Shown here: positions 1-11,053 of the stretch, piece after piece
How positions within the stretch are numbered: position 1 is the stretch's first letter
Layout: each line of letters begins with the position of its first letter
Source: Scenedesmus sp. ARA3
Taxonomy: Eukaryota > Chlorophyta > Chlorophyceae > Sphaeropleales > Scenedesmaceae
DNA length: 64,000 bases
Direction of reading: 5' to 3'
Assembly (NCBI GenBank): GCA_004335835.1
Contig: RWJK01000256.1
Location: forward strand, 1 to 64,000
Program-made: the position numbers and the translations under genes
Notes under the pieces: model-generated
Seen by the model: the letters and a program-made list of their open reading frames with translations, nothing else
Databases searched by the model: none
What the model was told of the DNA's origin: nothing

Positions 1-2
1 TG

Positions 3-34
<32 letters not shown>

Positions 35-76
35 ACCGTATTTCTTTTTAGTAATGGATGGATGGATGGATGGATG
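1..76. repeat. Tetranucleotide microsatellites (TGAC)n and (ATGG)n
   Basis: Seven TGAC units fill positions 1-28, followed by two GGAC-type units. A second tract of about five ATGG units lies at 54-76. Both are simple sequence repeats in non-coding DNA; the first may continue to the left of the window. Confidence 0.9.
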
Positions 77-880
77 CAGGGTTGATTCCATGTTCGTATT
101 TTGTTTAAGCAACATTGTATCTCAGCATGCTCCGCAGTTTCACCACAGCTAGTGTGTGGGTGTCCGAAGTTCTGAGAAGCAACAGCAGGGCCCACTGGGC
201 ATTGGGCTGCTGAACAGCGCCCTGGGCTGCAGGCATGCAGAAACGTCCCTTGCAAAAGGTGCGAGTGACAGCAGCTTTAGACGCCGTTTACGCTTTATAA
301 CCCATTTATCCTTTGTAAGGGTTTGTCCTTTGAGCAGACGGCGAAGCCTGCAATGTGGCAGAGCCATGGCCATGATCTGCTGTGCACCGCCATGCTGTCA
401 GCCACTGACCGTGCTAGCTGGGTGGCAAGTCACTTGTGCTGCTGCTCGCGCTGCTGTGTCCATCTGTTTCCTCTTGGCTTTGGTTTACTCATGTTTCACC
501 GGCATCACTGTTGTGGTTTGCAATGTTCATACCCAGCAGTGTTGGCAATGCTGTTGAGGGCAGGCACAACATGCAAGCCAGAGTGGCCTTGACAGCAGGC
601 ACAGAATCAAACCTGGAAGGAGTTGAGGTCGACGGTGGGCATGGTTCAGGAGTGGTAACCTAACAGACCCTGATGTCATTTGCTGCTGCGGGATCTACAG
701 CCACAGCTCAACAATCCACGCCAACAGCAATTCAAACGTCAAGGCATTACAGCACTTCTGACACCACTGCTGAAATGTGTAACACACCATAGGCTGGCTG
801 TACACACCTGGTGCCACTGCTGCTGTTGTGCCCTTACTGCTGTCTGTCTGCGTGCAGTCTAGTCCTGGAAAAAGTTAAAA
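77..880. other. Non-coding stretch upstream of the first gene
   Basis: Short overlapping reading frames occur on both strands, but none has a recognisable domain, a convincing splice structure or a family resemblance. The part just before 881 is probably the promoter and 5' UTR of the following gene. No TATA box is obvious. Confidence 0.4.
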
Positions 881-2795
881 ATGCTTAACAGCAGATTAAA
901 TAAACTGCAACCACACGGACCGTCAACAGCAGGTCTACCCAGGCCTGTGCAGCGAGCAGCATGTTTGAAAGTGCAGTGCAGCCTTGGCAGCAGCCCGCAG
1001 CAACCACGCAGCAGCAAGCCGCTGCAGCCCGAGGCGCAGCTGGAACAGCAGCAGGAGCGACTAAGCAGACTCGTAGCGCTGTCCAGCAAGTTGCCCAATC
1101 AAGCAGACCAGCTTTGGGACCCTTCTGACCGCAATGAGGAGAAGCTCATCGTGCTGGAGAAGCCAGCCACGCGCAGCATATCAGATCTAGACTATCTTAG
1201 CGTAAGTACATTGTATAAGCTTTAGTATGTTGCACGGCTTGACACGGCAGCACCCTGACCTGCTGTGCTCCTGCTGCTGCTGCACTGCTGGTGTTACTGT
1301 GTGCCTGCAGGAGCTGCTAGCCATCCAGCAGAACGATGGGCCAAAAAACCTAGGGTTCTTTGGCACAAGGAACATGGGCATGACACATCAGAAGCTGGTA
1401 GAGATCCTCAGCTATGCCATGGTGTCGACAGTAAGTGCATCTGTACGCACACGACCAGCAGCCCACAGCAGTGCAGTACTACTCAGTACAAAACACAGAG
1501 CATTCACTGCAGCATTGCTGAGGCACACAAGCTGGTTAGCCCCATTCACGCCAACAACAGCAGCAGCTGCTTGGTGAGGCAGCACATGGCAGCTGCGATG
1601 GGTGTCGTCGCAGCACGTATATTGCACCGTTCCTGAGCAGTTGCTGTAGCAGCTGAGCGTGCTGGCACTGGCAAAGATCGCACTCACCACACTTCCTGCT
1701 CAGCACCACCCCGATGTCATCATTGTGCTGCACCTGCTGCTGCACACGCCAGGGCAACCACATATACACGTCTGGCGCCACTGGCACAAACGCTGCAGTG
1801 ATCAAGGGCGCGCTGCGCGCTGAGGCGCCAGACCTGCTGACAGTGATCCTGCCTCAGAGCCTGTCGCGGCAGCCGCAGGAGTCGCAGGAGCTGCTGTCGC
1901 AGGTGCGCATGCTGCTGCTGCGGGGTGAGCAGCTGTGCTTCAGCTGGTGCAGACACAGCAAGCAGCAGCTGCAGGCAAGCTGTGGGGTGATGATCTGCTG
2001 TGGCTGGCAGCAGCTAGCAGTACAGCAGTGGGGGCACCAGCGACAGCAGCGGGTGATGCAGAGGCATGCAGGGGCTGCAATGGCGTTTGCAGGAGCCAGC
2101 ATGCAATGGCAGCGTGGGTGCGTGCTGTTGAGTCCACTGCACTCGCTGCAGGCACGCCGGTAAGGTTCAGCAGCAGGGGCGGCCATGATTCAACGACTGT
2201 GTGTGGCACAAGCTTACTGGATACATCGGCTGTGGCAGCAGCTGGCGCACGTGACTGCGCTGCGCCGGCACCAGCGGCGGCAGCAGCAGCAGCAGCAGCA
2301 GCTCAACTGCACCATCACTAAAGGCAGCTTGCTTGCTTGCACTGCCGGCTGCGTTGCAGGTACAAAACGTAGTAGAGATGCCGGAGCACGACAAGCTGTC
2401 GCTGATGGATGCAAGCAGGTGGGGTGGCTGCAGCAAGCACTGTCACCTGCGATCAGCGTCAAAGCCTTGGCAAGCGGCAGCACAGCCAGCTGCTGCTGTA
2501 TACCAGCAGAGCATGTACGCTGCACTGCACCAGTTGTCATCTATGTCGATGCACTCACAGCACAGCCGGCAAACAGGGTGGGCATGTGCACGAGATTTCT
2601 TGCTGCCAGTTAGCGCCAGCATCAATCTGCATTCTGTTCCTCTGTGTGCACATGCGCAGATTCTGCAACCGCGAGATCATCAGCAAAGTGCAGCAGGTCA
2701 TTTGCTTCGCTTTCCACGACAGCAGATTGCTGCTGGAGACGTGCGTGGAGGCAAAGGACTCAAAGAAGATCGTCACGCTGTTCTACCTGGACTGA
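881..2795 (+). CDS. Plastid-type Rossmann-fold protein, DprA/LOG-like ('DNA recombination-mediator protein A' family)
   Basis: Five exons (881-1201, 1311-1430, 1753-1902, 2360-2418, 2660-2795) give 261 residues, and all joints are GT-AG. The first ~35 residues are basic and hydroxylated with no acidic residue, as in a chloroplast transit peptide. The core begins near residue 108: FFGTRNMGMTHQ at ~123-134 is the nucleotide-binding loop, and GNHIYTSGATGTNAAV at 148-163 corresponds to the Ser-Gly-Gly-Ala-x-Gly loop of DprA-like Rossmann folds. The end, ICFAFHDSRLLLETC...KIVTLFYLD, closely resembles a conserved cyanobacterial and plant-plastid protein that databases usually label 'DNA recombination-mediator protein A'. 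That match is from memory. Whether it binds DNA or a nucleotide in plastids is unknown, and the name should not be taken as proven function. The ATG at 881 is chosen because it opens the frame and gives a plausible transit peptide. The second intron is only 322 nt and no exon-copy repeats were seen here, unlike the later genes. Confidence 0.82.
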
Positions 2796-3730
2796 AGCAG
2801 CGGCAGCAGCAGCAGCAGCAGCAGTAGCAGCAGCAGATCATCCATTAACACAGGGCTGAGCTGGCAGCAGCAGGCTACTTGCTGTGGGGTTGTGCAGCCG
2901 GCATGGCTATTTTAAGCAGCAGCCAGGCAAGTGGCCTGTGTCCTGGGGTGTGGGGTGGGCTGGTGCGCAGTGGGTCAATGGTCCTGGGCTGCTGTGTGCA
3001 GTGCAGGCTGACACTGATTTTGTGCGACAGCCATGTGTCATCATCATGTTATCATTCTTGTCATAGCAACAGCCATGTATAACAGCAACCTTTTGCATGC
3101 TGCCACCGTTGCAAGGTGTGCATTGGGTGGAGAGCGGCTAGCTAGCCACTTGAGTGGCTGCATCGTGTAGGTAGCTTCCACCAGTGTCACGTCACTTGGT
3201 GGGAGCCATGGCACGACTCCTTTACAGCAATACGTGGTGGCTATGTCAATGCGCGTGCCCTGCAACCGCTGGCACTGTTGAGGACATAAGCATCAGCGAA
3301 GCCGCTGGCAATCTGCCTGTGACACTTGGCAATGCTAGGCACACAGCCGTTGTAACACTGTGATCACTTCAGTACTACTAAGTATGGACATCGTGCGTTA
3401 TGCTCATGATGAGACTGCAGGCACTTTGAGGTTGATCGGTCAAGTCGTCAGGTAGCAGTGATGCAGGCAGGAATTGACCACACGTCCAGGCCCTAGGGGC
3501 AGAGGGATGACTGATGTGTCACAGGTTCTTGTCATACGTTCTCTGTCAAGCACGACGCAGTAGCATACCCTCACAAAGTGTTTAACACGGTCCATCTAAC
3601 GTGTTGACACGCCGATTGCTTGGTGATCTCTTCATTTGAGGCTGCCTTCCGCTGGCGTGCAAGTTTGTCGCGGGTTTCACTGGAAGAGAAAGGCTCGTTC
3701 AACTGTCGACCTAGAAAACCAAGATATAAG
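2796..3730. other. Intergenic region: 3' UTR of the Rossmann gene and 5' region of the Cys-repeat gene
   Basis: No coding segment could be supported. It begins with GCA/CAG repeats just after the stop codon and contains a TGTAA at 3351. From about 3570 the frame leading into the next ATG is open, so an alternative upstream start cannot be excluded. Confidence 0.5.
3351..3355 (+). terminator. Candidate poly(A) signal TGTAA
   Basis: TGTAA is the usual polyadenylation signal of chlorophycean algae. It lies about 556 nt after the stop at 2795 and is embedded in TGTAACACTG. The same ten bases follow the sulfatase gene at 57793. Confidence 0.35.
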
Positions 3731-6700
3731 ATGACACCAACACGATCCAGTTCGTTGCAGCTGGGCGCTGCCTGCATGCTGCTGTTCGTGTTCTTCTCCA
3801 GGTAGGCGCAAGTTTGACCAGAGAGGCAGGACACATGGGCTACACTCCTGCCCAATCACAGACGCTATAAGTGGCCGCGAGCACGACTATGACGCTATAT
3901 ACCTGCAACGGCAAGCGAAGCTGCACAGAGCTGGGGTAGCGCTATGTTGTAGGCTTTTGCAGGCTGCTGATCAGGGGCACAGTAGTTGCACCAAATGCTC
4001 ATGTAGCTGCTTTTGTGCAGGGTGGCAGCCCAGACGTGCACGGACACCGCCAGGAACGGGCAAGAGACAGACTGTAAGTGAAGCGATGCTACGAGCAGTT
4101 GCAGGCCGCACACATGGCTGAACCTGATGCATTAACCCAGGCTGTGGGCAGCCGCTGCAGTACAGCAGCGCATGCTGGCAGCACCTTTGCTTTGCTAAGC
4201 CATTGCAGCATCGAGGAGCACTTGGTTGCAGATCCGTGTGTAAATAGCCCAGTTGGCCGCAATCAACCTCAGCACGGGTCTGGATACATGGCGTGCTGTT
4301 GCCATGCTGCTGCTGCTGCTGCTGCAGTGAACTGCGGAGGGCCTGTCTGCCCCAAGTGCCTCACCAACAGGATGTGCCTTGTCAACAACGACTGCCTGAG
4401 TGGCAGCTGCGTGAACAGCCGCTGTGCAGAGCCCCCGCAGTGCTACAACAAGGTGAGCAAACAGCAAGCAGCAAAGGCATGCTGTGCCATGCCGTGCCGC
4501 AAGTCTGCAGTGGCATGCAGCCTACTGCTGTGGCATAACAGCATGCCCAGGTCAGTGGCAAAATGATCGTGCTTGCATGTTGACTGCTGGTTGTGTGACC
4601 CGCTGCAGGTGAAAGACAGGAGGGAGACAGATGTCGACTGGTGAGTGGCAGCAGCAAAAGCAGCAGCAAGTTGACTTGAGCAGGTCAAGGGCAGTTTGTA
4701 GCGTATTGAAGCAGCACAATGAAACCCGCACGGTGTGCTGCAGCAGCTGTGCATTGCGCTTGCGCACCTTCCTGCAAGTGAGTCACCCCGCAACCCCTTC
4801 AGTTGTTGACACACGTGCCACTTCTTGCTCCTGCAGTGGCGGCGGAGAATGCTTTGAAGCCTGTTGGTTTGGCAGTCAGTGTGCCGGCACATGGGACTGC
4901 AGGTGACTGGCTGACGCAACCAACAGCGCTGCTGGAGCTCTGAATCACTGTTGTTGCATTTTTTGGCACCGATGCGTGCACCAGGGAAAACAGTAGCTTT
5001 GTGATTGGTGTTCAAACCCTGCGCTGCAACAGAGTGGCAACGCTTGCTCCATCCACGCATCATGGCAGCATTCAACAAAAGCTTGCAAAGCAGCAGCACA
5101 TCCCAAAGGGCGAGTGTGTGTGTGCTGACGCAGCTACATCTTCATGTGTGTTGCAGGAGCCGCATTTGCAGCGGCGGCTTGTGTGTGGAGGCACCCACCT
5201 GCGCAAATGGCATCAAAGACGGCAGGGAGACTGGTAAGCGCTGTGTGAGCAGCAGCGCAGCAGCAACAAACACGCCGTGCGTGCTTTCGCGCTGGATTAT
5301 GATGCTGCTGCCGGCCATCTGGTGCAGCCTGCACACTGATTGATGACACACCACAGCAGCAGCATCATAGCATACAGCGTCATGACCGCGCAGACCTCCA
5401 GTTGCTGCCAAGTTCATGTGTTGGTTTGACCTTGTGTACTGCTGCTGTCTTCTACTGCTGCTGTCCAGACATTGACTGTGGCGGTGGCGGCTGCCGGGCG
5501 CTGTGCATGCGGACACAGGCCTGCATCGACTTTAGAGTGAGCCCGCAGCGCAGCAAGGCGCACAAGAGTCTGTAGTGCTGCTGATGCAACAGCTACCGCT
5601 GTCAGAATGCAGTTTCTTCGTTCTGGCATATGGCATATGCTAAACTGTTCCATGCGAAGGGGTTTGTCTGTGCAGTGCTGTTGAGCAGTGCCCTAGTGCC
5701 TTGTGAGCTGGCATGCGTTTGACAGCACCAGCCTGGGCTACGCAGCAGCTGCAGCATGCCAGCGGCTACCTGTACACTACCTGCCTGACAACAATGCTCA
5801 ACCGCATGCCATTGTACGCTGTTTGCATGCAATGAATGAACTTCAACGTGTGGATGCTTCCTGCTGGGTGTTCCTGCAGGACTGTGCTACAGGCGTGTGC
5901 TCAGGCGGCATCTGCAGGCAGGCCGCAACCTGCACCAACCGGGTCAGGGATGACAATGAGGGGGATGTAGATTGCGGGCAGGTCTGCGACAGGCAGTGCG
6001 GGGTGGGCGGCACCTGCCAGGCTGATGGTGATTGCATCAGCGGCGTCTGCAGGAATGGCCGGTGCCTGGACGCGCCGACGTGCAGCAACAACATCAAGGA
6101 TGGCAGGGAGACAGGTGCGAGTGGCTGAGCGCTGGTTGCGCGACTCTGGCAGCAATGCATGACAATGTGCCAAGCGGGCGGTGACCACATGTTGACAGGG
6201 GCAACATTGCTCAGGATGATGAGGCCATCCCAGTGCTATGCTGGCTTGTTCTCAACCGAGTAATGAGTGCTGCATGGTGCTGCAGTGCAGCCCTTATAAC
6301 AAGCACTGCAGCTGGTCCCTGCAGTGTGCAAGCCTGTGAATATATTGGCTGACTAGCTGGCACTTTGACTGCTCCTGACTGGACTGCTGCTGTTGCTGCT
6401 GCCTGTTTGCTGTTGCTGGCTACTACGCTGCCGCCTGCTTACCATTCAACTTGATGTGAGCAGACATCGACTGGTGAGTGGCTGTGCGGCGACAGTGATG
6501 TGCAGCGTCAATGCGCGCCTGCACACCTGGTGCTGCAATAAGCCGTCTGTTTGATGTGCAAAGGAAATGGCAGCATTGTGCAGCTAGCAACAGCAGATCC
6601 TAGCGCAGGCAGCTGCTGTAAGTCCGAGCTCTGCTGTGCCCAATCACCATGTGTCGGTGGTGTGCACACGAACTGGGTTTGCTGTTGCCTGGGGCCTTTG

Positions 6701-8349
6701 CATGGCATCCACCGACTGCCGTAAACACACAGCGGTAGTGCTGTGTACCACTACCAGTTTCACCCTAGCCTGTCACACCATATGGTACACATCAGTAAGG
6801 GAGAGCACAACGATGCTAATTGCACTAATGCCCCCCGCATTCCTGTCTCGCGATGTCCTGTGGCTTGCAGCGGTGGTGGCGGCTGCAGCGCTGCGTGCGG
6901 TGTGGGCCAGAGCTGCGGCTCTACTTGGGACTGCAGCACACGCACCTGCGGCACCAATGGACAGTGCCAGCAGCTGAGCTCCTGCACAAATGGCATCTGG
7001 GACACTGCCACAGAAGGTGCACTGGACTGCGGCGACAACTGCGCCAGGCAGTGTGGTGTGGCCAGCACCTGCCGCATCAACGGGGATTGCATCAGCGGCG
7101 TCTGCAGCAGCGGCAGGTGCACGGATGCCCCGACTTGCAGGAACAGCATCAGGGATGGCAGGGAGACAGATGTGGACTGGTGAGCAGGGGTGCAGGCTGA
7201 GTTGCTGCTGCACACCAGGCTGGTTTGTGTGCAGTAGCCCTTATCAAGCAGTCATGTCTGTGCAAGATTACTGCTCATGCCGCTCTGACTGCAGCAATGT
7301 ATTTGGATCACCAGCACTATCGACAGCAGCGATGATGCAAGCACAAATATGTATGTGTGCTTTGGGAACAAGCCAGTGCAGCCCGCATGAGCAGCGTGTG
7401 TGCTCGCAGGGCCAGTGCCCACTTCAGGTGTCTTGATGCCTTGCTTTGCTTTACAACATGGCCACCGAGCTTGCAGAATGGTGTACAGCAACCACTGACA
7501 TGCCACACTGCCTCATGTTGTGCGCAGTGGTGGCGGCGGCTGTGGCGCAGCTTGCCGCATTGGCCAGGCTTGCGCCACCAACTGGGATTGCCGAGGGACA
7601 GCCATCTGCACAAACCGTGTGTGCACCGCCCCTCCCGTGCCCAGCCCTTCCCCTTCCCCCAGCCCCTCTCCTGCACCTCCTGAGCCCACTTGCACAGACG
7701 GCGTGAGGAATGGCGAGTGACTATGGGCTGCTTGTGTTACCAGCACTGACCTGCAACAGGCTGTGGGTCTCACACACAGCTGGGTGATCGGCAGCTGTTC
7801 CTGTGGCGGTAATTCGTCCTGTGGCAAGCATTGCTGTGTTCTGCAAACCAGTGGTAGCTGGGACTTTGCACAGCAGCGCTCTCGCTGTGGATGATCACCG
7901 ATCTGACCGGCTGCCACCTCTGCTGCTGTATTGCAGGGCGGGAGACAGATGTAGACTGGTGAGCAGTATGTGCTGGCAGCTGACAACAAGCCAGCAGCAG
8001 AGCATGCAGTGTACCATGTGCATACATGTGGTGTTGCGTGCTTTCCTGCATGAGACACCATACAGGCCTCAAGCAGCATGCCCTGAGAGGCTCCGCAGCG
8101 CTTCCATTTTATGCCAGCATTGGGAATTTTACGGTACGCAGCACAGTTACTTGGTGTATGGTGTTCCTGTGCGCTCCTTTTCGCTTAGAATGTGCTGGCC
8201 GTGATGGCAGTGCCAACTAACTTTCCTGCGACTGTGGCACACCTGTTTGCTGCTGCCGCTGCAGTGGTGGGCCGGACTGCCCTGCCTGCCTAGGCCAGAG
8301 GCTGTGCTGGGACAACAGCGACTGCCAGAGCAACCAATGCCTCTTCTGA
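3731..8349 (+). CDS. Secreted cysteine-rich repeat protein (ETDVDCGG modules)
   Basis: Thirteen exons: 3731-3801, 4021-4073, 4328-4452, 4609-4640, 4837-4902, 5157-5233, 5469-5536, 5880-6114, 6464-6473, 6871-7179, 7528-7712, 7937-7958, 8265-8349; 445 residues. The first exon encodes a hydrophobic signal peptide (LGAACMLLFVFFSR), so the product should be secreted. The rest is about seven to eight repeats of the pattern T-C-x-N/D-G-x-x-x-G-R-E-T-D-V-D-C-G-G, then C-x2-C, then DC-x3-C, with near-identical cores such as CISGVC in two modules. A Ser-Pro run (PSPSPSPSPSPAPP) separates the last modules, like the hydroxyproline-rich linkers of volvocalean extracellular-matrix proteins. Similar 'GxETDVDCGG' repeats are known from secreted proteins of myxobacteria and algae; their function is unclear. 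Most introns interrupt the module at the same place (after Asp or inside the DC codon), which suggests growth by exon duplication. Exon 9 is only 10 nt, and the intron after exon 11 appears to be GC-AG. A cell-wall or matrix role is an inference. Confidence 0.85.
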
Positions 8350-8730
8350 GCTGAGCGGTAGCTGCAGCAGACACTGGGACAGCAAGGATGCTGCCATGCA
8401 GACACAGTGCAGGCTGATAGTGCAGCGTGCTAAGAGCATTGCAGCATCATGATGGTCAGCGCGGCGCAGCTGCCAGCACACACTGCTGCTCTTGAGACTG
8501 GCTGAAGTTGCAGGATGGAGGAAGGCAGCAGCACTGCAGACTTTGGTCAACGCAACTGCTCACTCGGTCAACTCAACCTCTGCCCTTGGTCCGTGAAGCT
8601 GCATGACCAGGGGCTGGCAACGGTGTTGGCGGCATGTAGATTTGTGTACCTTTGCCATCAGGCACAGGTTGTGGCTTAAGGTGGCGCTTGCGGAGGGTGA
8701 AGGTCACCTGTTGTTTGCCTACAGGCTTTT

Positions 8731-8735
8731 TGTAA
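8731..8735 (+). terminator. Candidate poly(A) signal TGTAA
   Basis: First TGTAA after the Cys-repeat gene, about 380 nt past the stop. A second one lies at 9299-9303. Confidence 0.3.
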
Positions 8736-9350
8736 CTGCGTGCTGTGTCTTTGGCGTGTACAGCGCCGTGTATTTCGTCATTGCTGTGGTACTGTTGAGT
8801 GTTGCGGAAGGGTGACTTCCAATGGCCAAGGTTGGCCCTGCGCAGCTGGCTGCAGCGGCCCTGCAGATGCATGGTTTGAGTTCACACTAGCATTTGAACA
8901 GCTTGCATTGACAAATCAATTGATCAGTTGTGGAGTGAGGGGTGGTTGCTGCCTGCGCAAATCCATTCAATATTGGATTGATTGCGCAGAGCGCTGTTGT
9001 ACCTGCTTGGGAGGATACTATGGTCTAGTAGGCCAACGTGGCACTGGCACTTGAGTGTGATCGAGCTCGATCTTGAAATAAGTTTGCTGAGCACTTGGCA
9101 GCTCCAGGGATTACGTCCACCAGTTGGCGACAGGCACCAGCAGTGGAGACGCTGCAATACTACCATCTACTAGTATACCACGTCGCTACCAAGGATGTGT
9201 TGATGCAGTGCAGCAGCGCTCAGGCTTGCGTGCTGCTGGCATTGCTGGCCTTGTCGCAGAGCAATGCCACTGCTGGCATGTGGAGTGCAGCTGGCTGATG
9301 TAAAAGAATTACTCTTTTTATGGCTCCTGGGTCCCCTAGAAGCGAGGTAA

Positions 9351-9366
9351 ATGCATATATATGCAT
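9351..9366. repeat. Perfect 16-bp palindrome
   Basis: ATGCATATATATGCAT reads identically on both strands. It is AT-rich and isolated in an otherwise GC-rich intergenic region, and may be a cruciform-prone or nucleosome-poor site. Confidence 0.6.
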
Positions 9367-10125
9367 CTAGCTGCTGGTCCAGCATGGACCAAGAGGCCCG
9401 GCCCCCGCCTTCTATATCTCATAATGCTCCAAATGGCCTGTCGTTCAGCCCAGCTGATGCAGTATGATGCAGATGCAGATACTAACTAGTAGTTCTAGGT
9501 GTCAATGACCACCAACTGCTTGCAGCATCTGCATGGCCTGCAGACGGCCGCGGCGTGCCTGAGCCTGCTTGCATCAGGGATGTGGAGGAGCCTTCTGGCC
9601 AGGCTGGGCTCAGCGCAGCTGCTGCAGCCGCTTAACAGTGGCCGCATCGTGCTGAACTGATCCGGGAATTCCTGCGTTTGAAGGCGCTCATCTTTGCAGT
9701 GCCCACACTGTGACAGCCGGGCTCAGCCAGTAAGAGTCTCACAAACTCTGTTTCAACCCAATGAACCCTGACCCAGTGGCTGGGGATGCTCGCCAAGCCA
9801 GCCGACCGACAACTGGAGAGCCTCAGACACATTTTCACATTTTGGAAGACATGTATGCTATGTGGACGGTTCACCGGGTCACAAACAGTCTCGGACTGTG
9901 CAGGCAGCCGATGGGCTGGCCAGCCTGGTGAAGTGTTGCAGATGCAGCCACCTGCTGGCTGTCACCAGGCCGCCTGGTGACCTCAGGGCCTGAGGGCAGC
10001 AAAGTGGTGAGATCACAGCCGCCTCATGGTAGCCTGATGCTTACGTCTCTGTTTTAGGCCGAAAGTTTCCGTGCGCGATGGCTGCTCATAAACAGACCAG
10101 GTTGGGTCCCCCAAAGCAACACATA

Positions 10126-10166
10126 AACGAAGGCGTGCTGACACCCTTCAACGAAGGCGTGCTGAC
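10126..10166. repeat. Short tandem repeat, 24-bp period
   Basis: Two copies of AACGAAGGCGTGCTGAC begin at 10126 and 10150, separated by ACCCTTC. No function is apparent. Confidence 0.6.
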
Positions 10167-11053
10167 GACAACGAAGCTCTGCATGTCTTGCATATTCGTG
10201 CGTCTGCTGAAATTTAAACTTACATAATTAGATCATAAATGCTGCGTCTGTTGAGAATCAAGTGCTCTGCGCATGGCTAGTGTAGTGATCAGCTGCTGAA
10301 TCTACGAGAAGAGGTGCCAGCCAGGTGGTTTGGGCAAAGTGACGGGCCCAATGGTTTTATTAGATATAATTGAGCGTTAGCGCCATGCACACCCCTCCAG
10401 CAGGAGTTTGATGGTCGAGTCACCGCTACAGGGCAGGTTCGCCTCCTGACATGCCCTCAGTGACATTCTTGTTTGTTTCCCACGTCGCTCATACACCAGA
10501 CACATTCTGTCGTTGCATTTGCATCTGCATCCTGAGCAGAATTTTCAAGTAAATAAGACCATAACAACCCGATTAGCTCCGCAATATACTTGTTCACCTA
10601 CGTCCACCCCAGCAGCAGCATCACTATAAGGTGCAGCAGCATCCACAACAAGACAAGCTAACTAGCAAGGGTGTGTCTTCCATCAAGTGCGCGCATGTGC
10701 AAGCTCTCCCTTGGTCGCCACTCCTCTCGAGCAAGCCAACTCCAGGCCAACAACTGGTGAGCCTACGGCTGTGCGGCCTGAAAACGTTCAACATACTGTG
10801 CTTCTGCTGGTATGACCTACTGCATGATTGGAGAGCTGTCTCATCGCCTGACCCCATCTCTTGTTGATTACTTCACACGGCTAGCAAGACTCTGTAGGCG
10901 CTATACGGCGGCGATTAACGTTCCTGCTGTGTGGTTCGGCATAAACACGGCTATCTTTGCGAAGATCGAGGCTGACCATGCGCCTGTGCTTGTGTTGCGT
11001 GCTTGCGTGAACTCGCCTTTCTTGACAGGGCGGAGGCAAGCCTGCCCAACGCC

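Larger units (their letters stand above)
8350..11053. other. 2.7-kb stretch without a supported gene
   Basis: The first part is probably the 3' UTR of the Cys-repeat gene (TGTAA at 8731 and again at 9299). From about 9640 to 10610 the DNA is poorer in CAG/CTG and looks different from its surroundings, possibly an old insertion, but no transposase or reverse-transcriptase signature was found. The end holds the promoter and 5' UTR of the SBP gene; an upstream coding exon near 10812-10900 is possible but unsupported. Confidence 0.4.

Noticed and set aside
156..663. Three overlapping plus-strand frames near the left edge
   Set aside because: Cys-rich translations of TGC/TGT-rich DNA in two different frames, without a conserved pattern like that of the true Cys-repeat gene.
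9632..9874. Minus-strand 80-codon frame in DNA of atypical composition
   Set aside because: It looked possibly transposon-derived, but I could not identify a reverse-transcriptase, transposase or integrase motif, terminal repeats or a target duplication.
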